A stretch of 39,284 nucleotides of DNA from Acidobacteriota bacterium (lineage in GTDB: Bacteria > Acidobacteriota > Thermoanaerobaculia > Multivoradales > SZUA-115), in contig JAJRVQ010000128.1 of assembly GCA_024277255.1 (NCBI GenBank), forward strand, positions 1 through 39,284, given 5' to 3'. Positions 33,432 to 39,284 of the stretch are shown piece by piece; the stretch's first letter is position 1, and each line of letters opens with the position of its first letter. The position numbers were made by a program, and so were the translations under genes. The notes under the pieces are model-generated. The model worked only from the letters and a program-made list of their open reading frames with translations, made no database searches and had not been told where the DNA came from.

Positions 33432-34537
33432 AGCTCTGGGGTGCGAAGCGAGCGAGGAAGGGTCGAGCGACCGCTTCGGCTGGCGGACTGGGTAGGGCTG
33501 AACGGCCCGGTCTGGAGGTTCAGATCCATCCGGCGGACATTCGCAAGAACGTCCGCTATCTCTTCCTCAGCCGAGGCCAAGTCGTTTCGATGGTCGCCGG
33601 CACCTTGGCTCTGCTGATCTTCCTCTGCCTTGGGGTGCTGCTCACCCCCACCGTCGTGCGCGGCCTCTTTGCCAAGCACGAGTACGACGCCTTGCAGGCG
33701 GAGCGATCACAGCAGGGGCTGCGTTTGCAGGCGCTGATCGACCAGTTCTCGGGCCTCGACGAGCGTGGCGAGAGACTGCGCACCGAACTGCAAAAGGTCT
33801 TCCTCGCCTATGGCCTGGACGACGATGAATCCACCGGTGCGGGCGGCTACCCGTTCGAGCCCAAGGAGGCCCCGGATTCGATCTACTCCGGGGTGATTCA
33901 GCGCGGCAACGAGCTGTCGGCCAAGCTCCACGAGCAGATCCACGTGCTGGGAGTCTTCGTCGGCGAGGCCCACTCCTTCGAGTCGGCTTACCAGGATCAG
34001 GTCCGCTCGACCCCGTCGGTCAAGCCGTTGCCCGCCAATTCATTCGTCCTCACCAGCCCCTTCGGTCAACGCGTCAGTCCCTTCACCTCCGCTTCCGAAT
34101 CCCACTCCGGCATCGACCTTGCCGCCCCCTCCGGCACTCCCATCCACGCTACCGCGGACGGCATCGTCGTCTTCGCCGGTCGCTTCCCCCAGCAACAGAG
34201 CATCGGCTGGTGGCGTTACGGCAACCTGGTGGTGGTGCGCAACGGCAACAGCTTTATCACCCTCTACGGTCACTGCGATCAAGTCATCGTCCGCCAGGGC
34301 CAACGGGTAGAGCGCGGCGACCTGATCGCCACCGTGGGTAACACCGGTTGGTCGACCAATCCCCACCTCCACTACGAAGTCCGCCGGCGCAACGAAGGCG
34401 AGAAGTTCCACCCTGTCGATCCCAGGATCTACATTCTTGATCACCGCTGGGATGACCAGGAACGGCTGCTGATTCGGGCGCGCAGCGCCCCCCAGCTTCA
34501 AGGGTACGATCCGCTGCCGCGACTGTTCCAGCGTTAG
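33428..34537 (+). CDS. membrane-anchored M23 family metallopeptidase
   Basis: A 369-residue LytM-type endopeptidase that should cut peptidoglycan cross-bridges or activate amidases. A basic cytoplasmic N-terminus (1-50) precedes one membrane helix (about 54-75, VVSMVAGTLALLIFLCLGVLL) and a coiled region. The catalytic domain (about 200-340) has zinc ligands in ESHSGIDLAAPSG (HxxxD) and NPHLHYEVRRR (HxH), plus ITLYGHCDQV. All are present, so it should be active. It is followed 45 bp later by a bactofilin-like gene, a pairing known to shape cells. Confidence 0.93.
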   Translation: MKLWGAKRARKGRATASAGGLGRAERPGLEVQIHPADIRKNVRYLFLSRGQVVSMVAGTLALLIFLCLGVLLTPTVVRGLFAKHEYDALQAERSQQGLRLQALIDQFSGLDERGERLRTELQKVFLAYGLDDDESTGAGGYPFEPKEAPDSIYSGVIQRGNELSAKLHEQIHVLGVFVGEAHSFESAYQDQVRSTPSVKPLPANSFVLTSPFGQRVSPFTSASESHSGIDLAAPSGTPIHATADGIVVFAGRFPQQQSIGWWRYGNLVVVRNGNSFITLYGHCDQVIVRQGQRVERGDLIATVGNTGWSTNPHLHYEVRRRNEGEKFHPVDPRIYILDHRWDDQERLLIRARSAPQLQGYDPLPRLFQR

Positions 34538-34582
34538 GACGCCCGGGTTTGCTCCCCGTTTCGGTGTAACATCCTCAGTCTC

Positions 34583-35608
34583 ATGGCTATTCGTAAACCG
34601 ACTCGGGATCGGGTGCCTCCCGAAGTGGAACACCCGCGCGACCGCGAGCCCACACCGCCGCGTGGTGGCTGGAGCGCCGAGGCCGCTCCCACGATGATCA
34701 TTCCGCAGGGCACCGAGATCGAGATCGACGCTCACGGGCAACTTTCGATCCGGGCGCCGGGCAACCTCGTCTTGCAGAACTCTGGCAGCTATGGCAGTTT
34801 GCAGTCGGTCACCGGTTCCATTCGCGTGGACCACGGTGTCGAAGTCGAAGCGGTCAGCGTGCAGGCGGCCGATAGTTGCTATGTGCAGGGCAACCTGACG
34901 GCGTGGAAAGTGAAAGCGCGTGCCTTGCAGATCGAAGAGAACGGTCGCGCCCATATCGTCCTGCAGGAAACCGAGACCCTCGAGGTCGGCCGCGAGGCCC
35001 GTCTCGTCGGCAACTTCGGTTCCGAGAAGGAACTTTTCGTTCTTTTCTCGCGATTCGCCGATCAAGTCCGCTCGCTGCCCTTCTTCCGCGATCGCACCTT
35101 GAGCGAAGGGGCGGCGGCGCCGGCATTGGCCGAGCCAACCGCGGCGACCGCTGGCACCCAGCAGCCGGAAGGCGCCGCAGCCATGGAGCATCTGCTGGCG
35201 CCCAACGCCAGCGCCGCCGAATCTCGACCGGCGCCGGAGCCGAGCGCGGCCGTGGCAGCGGCGGTCGAGGAACTGACCCTCGGCCTGAAGAGCGACCCGC
35301 ACCCCGTCGCGAGACCCGCGGCGGCGCCACCGTCCACGCCAAGGAGTTCGGCGGTCTCTGAAGTCGTCGGCGACGACGAGTTCCCCGAAGCGCTCCTCTT
35401 CGCGCTGGTGCTACTGGAACGGGAAGCCGACCGCAAGACCTATGGCCCGACCTCACAAAGGGCTCTGGAGGAGTTGATCCGGCTACTGCGCGAGCGCGAT
35501 CTGGTCACCCTTCGCCACATCTACCGGACTCTCTTCGGTCGAGTCGTCGAGCCGCGCGACGATGTGCAGCGTGCCCAAGAACTGGTCGAGCAGCACTACG
35601 CTAGCTAG
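34583..35608 (+). CDS. bactofilin-like beta-helical protein with C-terminal domain
   Basis: A 341-residue protein. Residues about 40-150 have the repetitive short-beta pattern of bactofilin/polymer-forming domains (IEIDAHGQLSIRAPGNLVLQ, GSLQSVTGSIRVDHGVEVEAV, YVQGNLTAWKVKARALQI). An Ala/Pro-rich linker (170-270) leads to a helical C-terminal domain (FPEALLFALVLLEREADR...IYRTLFGRVVE). Assignment rests on the repeat pattern and on the preceding M23 peptidase; bactofilin genes often sit beside M23 genes and localise the enzyme. I have not identified a close family. Confidence 0.6.
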   Translation: MAIRKPTRDRVPPEVEHPRDREPTPPRGGWSAEAAPTMIIPQGTEIEIDAHGQLSIRAPGNLVLQNSGSYGSLQSVTGSIRVDHGVEVEAVSVQAADSCYVQGNLTAWKVKARALQIEENGRAHIVLQETETLEVGREARLVGNFGSEKELFVLFSRFADQVRSLPFFRDRTLSEGAAAPALAEPTAATAGTQQPEGAAAMEHLLAPNASAAESRPAPEPSAAVAAAVEELTLGLKSDPHPVARPAAAPPSTPRSSAVSEVVGDDEFPEALLFALVLLEREADRKTYGPTSQRALEELIRLLRERDLVTLRHIYRTLFGRVVEPRDDVQRAQELVEQHYAS

Positions 35609-35629
35609 CCGGGAGCCAGCCATTCCCCG

Positions 35630-36754
35630 ATGAGCGAAGCCCTAGCAGAGCTGCGCCGGCGGCTAGATTCGATCGACGACAAGATCCTCGAACTACTGCG
35701 CCAGCGCAACGATGTGGTCGCCGAGGTCAGCCAGGCCAAGTTGGCGGCCGAGCTTCCGGTCTTCGTGCCACACCGCGAAAGCGAAAAGGCACGTAGCTTT
35801 CGTCGCCGAGCTGCCGAGCAGGGGCTGGATCCCGATTGGGCTGAAGACTTCCTGCGCATGATCATGGGCGCGTCGCGGGCTCAGCAGTCCACCGCCCGCT
35901 TCCCACGCGCCACGCCGGAGGCCAAACGGGTGCTCTTCGTCGGTGGAGAAGGGGGCATGTCCCGCCTCTTTGCCCACTTCTTCAAGGCCAGCGGCCACCG
36001 GGTACGTTCGCTCGATCGCGACGACTGGAACCGGGTCGAATCACTCACCGCGGAGGTGGACGCGGTGATCGTGGCGGTCCCCATCCGGCGTACCGCCTCG
36101 GTGATCGAACGGCTGGCTCCTCACCTCGATGCCTCCACCGTTCTGGCCGATTTCACCAGCCAGAAGGCCGACGTCTTGCGCCGCATGCTCGCCGCGCACC
36201 CCGGTCCGGTCCTCGGCCTGCACCCGATGCATGGCCCGGATGTGGAGAATCTCTCCAAACAGCTCCTCCTCGCCTGCCCGGGCCGGGACCCGGCTGCCTC
36301 CCGTTGGCTGTTACAGCAAGCCGGGCTGTGGGGAATGCGCATCAAGACCGTGGACCCGCAAGCGCACGATCGAGCGATGCACCTGGTGCAGGGGCTGCGC
36401 CACTACCTGGCCCTGTTGCACGGCTCTTTCCTGCGCGATTGCGGCCTGAAGCCGGAGCAGATCCTGGACTACTCGAGCCCGATCTATCGTGCCGAGTTGA
36501 TGATGACCGGTCGCATCTTCGCCCAAGACGCGGAACTCTACGCCGACATCGTCCTGGCCGAACCGGAACGCCGCCGCCTCCTGGAGCGCTTCCGCGATCA
36601 CCACGAACGGCTCGCCGCTCTGGTGAGCGACGACGACAAAGAGGCCTTCGCCCAAGAATTCAACGCCATCCGCGACTTCTTCGGCGACTTCGCCGGCCAG
36701 GCCCTGGAAGAGAGCGGCTATCTGATCCACCGCCTGGCGGATCGCTTTGCGTGA
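35630..36754 (+). CDS. tyrA: bifunctional chorismate mutase / prephenate dehydrogenase
   Basis: A 374-residue fusion like E. coli TyrA. Residues 1-90 are an AroQ chorismate mutase (LRRRLDSIDDKILELLRQRNDVV, VPHRESEKA). Residues about 98-374 are the NAD-dependent prephenate dehydrogenase (VLFVGGEGGMSRLFAHFF, AVIVAVPIRRTASVIERLAP, LADFTSQKADVL, LGLHPMHGPD, LVQGLRHYLALLHGSFL). It leads from chorismate to hydroxyphenylpyruvate for tyrosine. It begins 21 bp after the bactofilin-like gene. Confidence 0.95.
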   Translation: MSEALAELRRRLDSIDDKILELLRQRNDVVAEVSQAKLAAELPVFVPHRESEKARSFRRRAAEQGLDPDWAEDFLRMIMGASRAQQSTARFPRATPEAKRVLFVGGEGGMSRLFAHFFKASGHRVRSLDRDDWNRVESLTAEVDAVIVAVPIRRTASVIERLAPHLDASTVLADFTSQKADVLRRMLAAHPGPVLGLHPMHGPDVENLSKQLLLACPGRDPAASRWLLQQAGLWGMRIKTVDPQAHDRAMHLVQGLRHYLALLHGSFLRDCGLKPEQILDYSSPIYRAELMMTGRIFAQDAELYADIVLAEPERRRLLERFRDHHERLAALVSDDDKEAFAQEFNAIRDFFGDFAGQALEESGYLIHRLADRFA

Positions 36755-36762
36755 AGGCGGGG

Positions 36763-36812
36763 GCCGCCAACTAGGTGACCGACACTGTGCCGCCAACTAG
36801 GTGACCGACACT
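36763..36812. repeat. two direct copies of a 24-bp sequence
   Basis: An identical 24-mer containing CCAACTAGGTGACCGACACT occurs at 36763-36786 and 36789-36812, separated by 2 bp, right after tyrA. Tandem copies of this kind resemble the multiple terminal repeats of IS21-family insertion sequences. No transposase is present, so it may be a scar; this is a guess from pattern. Confidence 0.75.
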
Positions 36813-36841
36813 CTGCCAGGTCTGACTGCTACACTTGGCTC

Positions 36842-37126
36842 ATGCCTTCGCTCGTTTCGGTAAAGCCTCTACCCAGTTTCCGTCTTCACCTGCGGTATTC
36901 GGACGACGTGACCGGGGAGGTGGACCTTTCGTATTTGGTGGGTCAAGGAGTTTTTCGCCTCTGGCGAGAGCCAGGAGCCTTCGAGGCGGTGGTGATCTCC
37001 CCGCACGGGAGTGTTGCTTGGTCCGACGAGATCGAGTTGTGCCCGGATAGTCTCTACTTGCAGTTGACCGCCAAGAGGCCCGAGGAACTTTTCCCCAAGT
37101 TGAGCACCCTCCCCGTTCATGCCTGA
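36842..37126 (+). CDS. DUF2442-family small protein
   Basis: A 94-residue protein with the DUF2442 pattern: a VKPLPSFRLHLRYSDDVTGEVDLSYL opening and SPHGSVAWSDEIELCPDSLYLQ. Its function is unknown. It overlaps the following DUF4160 gene by 8 bp. The two families are commonly encoded side by side and are suspected toxin-antitoxin modules. The start has no strong ribosome site. Confidence 0.85.
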   Translation: MPSLVSVKPLPSFRLHLRYSDDVTGEVDLSYLVGQGVFRLWREPGAFEAVVISPHGSVAWSDEIELCPDSLYLQLTAKRPEELFPKLSTLPVHA

Positions 37127-37379
37127 ACTCAGCCGGTTCTATGGCATCGTCATTCGCATGTACTTCGGTGATCACCCACCCCCGCACTTCCACGCATTCT
37201 ACGGTTCCCACCAAGCGGTACTGGACATCGAAGCCCTGTCGGTGGTTTCAGGACTTCTTCCACCCCGTGCGCTTGGCTTGGTCGTGGAGTGGGCGACTCT
37301 CCATCAAGATGACCTTCGCTCCGCTTGGCGTAGAGCTGAGAGTCATGAGCTGCCGGGCAAGATTGAACCCTTGACCTAG
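37119..37379 (+). CDS. DUF4160-family small protein
   Basis: An 86-residue protein with the family signature RFYGIVIRMYFGDHPPPHFHAFY: the His-rich HPPPHFHA could be a metal or active site. The rest, LDIEALSVVSGLLPPRALGLVVEWATLHQDDLRSAW, is the usual helical end. Pair partner of the DUF2442 gene, translated from an 8-bp overlap. The role is unproven. Confidence 0.88.
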   Translation: MPELSRFYGIVIRMYFGDHPPPHFHAFYGSHQAVLDIEALSVVSGLLPPRALGLVVEWATLHQDDLRSAWRRAESHELPGKIEPLT

Positions 37380-37407
37380 GGCCGCTGCTAGGAAAAGGGG
37401 GGGGTGG

Positions 37408-37558
37408 GCCGGCCAATCGATTGGCTGGCATCCACACTCTGGACGCCGCTGAGATCTTTTTCAGCCCTCCTCTCAACCTTTTCGGCGGGTTGGGGTTCTT
37501 GCCGGTAGGAGCGGCGCTGGTTCGCCAGCGCCGAAGACGAACTACGACCGCCGGCAAG
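37408..37558. other. structured intergenic DNA: palindrome and nested hairpin
   Basis: Between DUF4160 and the convergent hypothetical gene lie a 22-bp palindrome with one G-T pair around GCCAATCGATTGGC (37408-37429) and a nested stem: outer CTTGCCGG/CCGGCAAG (37498-37505, 37551-37558) enclosing CGGCGCTGG-TTCG-CCAGCGCCG (37512-37533). No T-run follows on either strand, so it is not a plain terminator. It may be an RNA structure or a mobile-element remnant. Confidence 0.55.
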
Positions 37559-37588
37559 TCTCGTGACCCCACACCAACTCCCAGCCAC

Positions 37589-38002
37589 TCACCCCGCCTG
37601 CCCCTGGCGCTCTGGCTCCGGCATGGCTCGCTCCAGCCTCTCGGCCCCATGGCCCACCCGGCGCGCGACCCGACCGGCGACCACCGCCCGGGGTTCATCC
37701 TCGGCCGCCAAGTGGCTCAGCTGGGTCGATCGACCCACATCCCCCAGGAAACCCTCCAGAAAGCGCAGATCCTTCGCCGCTCCACCGAGATCGCGGGCGA
37801 TCCAGCTGCGGGCGCTACGCCCGAAGGAGAACTGGTCCTCGATCGCCCAGTTGTACACCGTCTCGCCGACTCGGCGAAAGGCGGCCGCGCATTCGGGGTG
37901 GAGGAGGCTCAAGAAGGTCTCGCGAAAGACGGCCACTCGCTCCCAATCCGGGATTCGGTCAATCTCCTCGGTCAGAAGTTTCTCCTCTCCAAGACGCTGC
38001 AT
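37589..38002 (-). CDS. hypothetical protein
   Basis: A 137-residue protein I do not recognise. Its ATG is well supported by GGGAGGATTTCG just upstream; longer frames to 38095 are rejected on that basis. It appears mainly helical and soluble (LTEEIDRIPDWERVAVFRETFLSLL; FLEGFLGDVGRSTQL), with one Cys, no signal peptide and no membrane segment. The C-terminal 30 residues are Arg/Glu-rich. It is convergent with the DUF4160 gene, and its 5' end faces the CRISPR leader. Confidence 0.65.
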   Translation of the reverse strand: MQRLGEEKLLTEEIDRIPDWERVAVFRETFLSLLHPECAAAFRRVGETVYNWAIEDQFSFGRSARSWIARDLGGAAKDLRFLEGFLGDVGRSTQLSHLAAEDEPRAVVAGRVARRVGHGAERLERAMPEPERQGQAG

Positions 38003-38135
38003 CGAAATCCTCCCTGTTGGCGAGTTGCTAGAGGTCCAAAATCGCGCGGCGGCGAGTCCGCCGGGGCACATGGGAAGTGTAGGCAGACAGACCAAGGCTC
38101 GGTCAAGCCAGGAGACGAGAAAAGCTGCATGGAAC

Positions 38136-38276
38136 CCCCATCCGCCTCAGGCGGATGGGGCTAACCTACTGCAAACACGGCGCTTACCTCGTTCTCGTGG
38201 GGCGTGCGCCGCTCTGCCTTGTTCAACCCGCATAGTGTCGAAAACCGCCCCAAACCACCCAACACTATGCGGGTTG
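38136..38276. repeat. two inverted repeats upstream of the CRISPR array
   Basis: CCCCATCCGCC/GGCGGATGGGG (38136-38160) is an 11-bp stem with loop TCA. Farther on, CAACCCGCATAGTGT (38224-38238) and ACACTATGCGGGTTG (38262-38276) are a perfect 15-bp inverted pair with a 23-nt purine-poor loop. The 9-mer CACTATGCG recurs at about 38375 in the leader. No open frame of note spans them. The function is unknown. Confidence 0.75.
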
Positions 38277-38430
38277 CCGGAGAATCCATAACTCCAATGT
38301 TTTCTATGACTTATGCGAAAAGCGGTCCCCGTCGGCAGCCAGCCGGTGTACGCTCACGAGCTCCTCCGCGAGGACACTATGCGTTTGGCATAGGTAACCC
38401 CTTTGGAATCAACGGGTTACAAGGTCCGCT
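38277..38430 (+). promoter_or_regulatory. probable CRISPR leader
   Basis: The 154 bp before the first repeat are less GC-rich than the rest, carry no gene, and end in an inverted pair GTAACCC/GGGTTAC (38394-38400, 38414-38420) 10 bp before repeat 1. Its place as leader depends on the array being read on the plus strand, as argued from the repeat's 3' end. Confidence 0.5.
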
Positions 38431-39147
38431 GTGGAGATCTCCGCGCCACCCCGAGGGGAATTGCGACAATTCAAGATTGAATCGTACTTGCTGCCTTTTC
38501 TTCCTGTGGAGATCTCCGCGCCACCCCGAGGGGAATTGCGACATACCCTTACTGGTCTTGACTCGACCACCTTAAGACAAGTGGAGATCTCCGCGCCACC
38601 CCGAGGGGAATTGCGACACCTCAGCCTTGTAGCTCAGCCCATACTGGCTGCCCATAGTGGAGATCTCCGCGCCACCCCGAGGGGAATTGCGACACCTTCC
38701 ATCCTGGGCAGCGAATGGACCAAATAGTCCACTGTGGAGATCTCCGCGCCACCCCGAGGGGAATTGCGACGTTGTAGAACTTCCGGGATTCAGCCATCGC
38801 CTTGAGCACGTGGAGATCTCCGCGCCACCCCGAGGGGAATTGCGACATCCGGATGGGGCTCTGTTAGTTCGGTCAAATCAATGAGTGGAGATCTCCGCGC
38901 CACCCCGAGGGGAATTGCGACACGTTGCGCGGAGTATCTCCACCACCCGAGACTTGTTGAGGTGGAGATCTCCGCGCCACCCCGAGGGGAATTGCGACAC
39001 AGTGGCTTACGCCAGTTGCTGAATTCGTTGAGCAGTGGAGATCTCCGCGCCACCCCGAGGGGAATTGCGACATTCCAACACAATGCGATTTGTCATTACG
39101 AAATCTTTCAGTGGAGATCTCCGCGCCACCCCGAGGGGAATTGCGAC
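38431..39147 (+). CRISPR. CRISPR array, 10 repeats of 37 bp, 9 spacers
   Basis: Ten identical repeats start at 38431, 38506, 38581, 38657, 38734, 38810, 38885, 38962, 39035 and 39111. The nine spacers are 36-40 bp and all different. Each repeat holds a perfect palindrome GGAGATCTCC (positions 3-12), a CCCCGAGGGG stem (19-28) and ends in ATTGCGAC. Those last 8 bases equal the crRNA 5' tag of Thermus thermophilus type III complexes, and the CCCCG..GGGG..ATTGCGAC end resembles that repeat, giving plus-strand orientation. Nine of ten repeats are followed by A, so the unit could be read as 38 bp. No cas gene lies in the window. No terminal repeat is degenerate. Confidence 0.98.
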
Positions 39148-39205
39148 ACGTAGGTGATTTTGTCGTCTCCCACGACTCACTGCTGTCCCACTAACTCGAC
39201 CAAAA

Positions 39206-39282
39206 AAGGTCTGATTTCCTAGTCCTTTGTTACAATGGAGGTACAAGCCAAACCACTGACAACAAAGAGGAAACCAGACCTT
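39206..39282. repeat. imperfect inverted repeat at the window edge
   Basis: AAGGTCTG-A-TTTCCT-AGTC-CTTTGTT (39206-39231) and the complement of AAGGTCTG-G-TTTCCT-CTTTGTT (39261-39282) pair over 21 positions with a 4-nt insertion. The pair begins 58 bp after the last CRISPR repeat and spans the start of a gene cut by the window end. It could be an insertion-sequence end or a regulatory hairpin. Confidence 0.6.
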
Positions 39283-39284
39283 GG
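39235..39284 (+). CDS. 5' fragment of a gene cut by the window end
   Basis: An ATG opens MEVQAKPLTTKRKPDL and runs out of the window after 16 codons. A basic N-terminus beside an inverted repeat and next to a CRISPR array would suit a transposase, but 16 residues cannot decide it. TACAAT (39231-39236) overlaps the ATG, so the real start could be elsewhere. Confidence 0.3.
   Translation, partial: MEVQAKPLTTKRKPDL

Noticed and set aside
37498..37558. integron attC site
   Set aside because: The stem ends do not carry the GTTRRRY / RYYYAAC core sites and no integrase is present.

Overview
The window looks like chromosome from a GC-rich Gram-negative-type bacterium, most likely an Acidobacteriota (Thermoanaerobaculia/Holophagae-like) lineage. 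This is inference from gene content: a GWxTD-plus-VWA secreted protein, exosortase H with its partner membrane protein, a Dnmt2-type methyltransferase, and a secreted protein ending in a 'DGFES..(D/F)SAW' tail. No 16S rRNA or phylogenetic marker was compared.

Layout. (1) 1-4.7 kb: accessory flank with a membrane-anchored hypothetical protein, tRNA-Phe(GAA) with its own promoter, a secreted protein, and a RES/Xre (MbcTA-like) toxin-antitoxin pair whose toxin tail runs antisense into the secreted-protein gene. (2) 4.7-12.3 kb: GWxTD/VWA secreted protein, GNAT acetyltransferase, a Dnmt2/TRDMT1-type enzyme (probable tRNA C38 methyltransferase rather than a DNA methylase), Hsp20, an S2P-CBS intramembrane protease and an MBL-fold hydrolase. 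(3) 12.4-23.2 kb: a same-strand metabolic block: E3, E1alpha, E1beta, E2 of a 2-oxoacid dehydrogenase, lipB to make its lipoyl cofactor, an NrtR-type Nudix regulator, then nadA-nadB-nadC behind two palindromic NrtR-like operators. It joins lipoate-dependent NAD reduction with NAD synthesis. (4) 23.2-28.8 kb, minus strand: xrtH, its partner protein, and smc, which ends in a near-ideal intrinsic terminator with the smc stop codon in its loop. Between nadC and smc lie three copies of a two-hairpin repeat with compensatory changes.

(5) 28.9-36.8 kb, plus strand: pyrR-pyrB-pyrC with a candidate PyrR RNA site, mscL behind a long structured leader, an inositol-phosphatase-family gene, an M23 peptidase, a bactofilin-like protein and a chorismate mutase/prephenate dehydrogenase. 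(6) 36.8-39.3 kb: accessory flank with direct repeats, a DUF2442/DUF4160 pair, structured intergenic DNA, a hypothetical gene, and a CRISPR array of ten identical 37-bp repeats and nine spacers. The repeat's last 8 bases match the crRNA 5' tag known from Thermus type III systems; no cas gene is in the window. The window ends in the first codons of another gene inside an inverted repeat.

Core functions are confident. The most novel items are the Dnmt2 homologue, the covarying repeats, the smc stop-in-terminator, the 13-bp start-codon repeat before E1alpha, the NrtR operators, and the CRISPR array with its unusual flanks.
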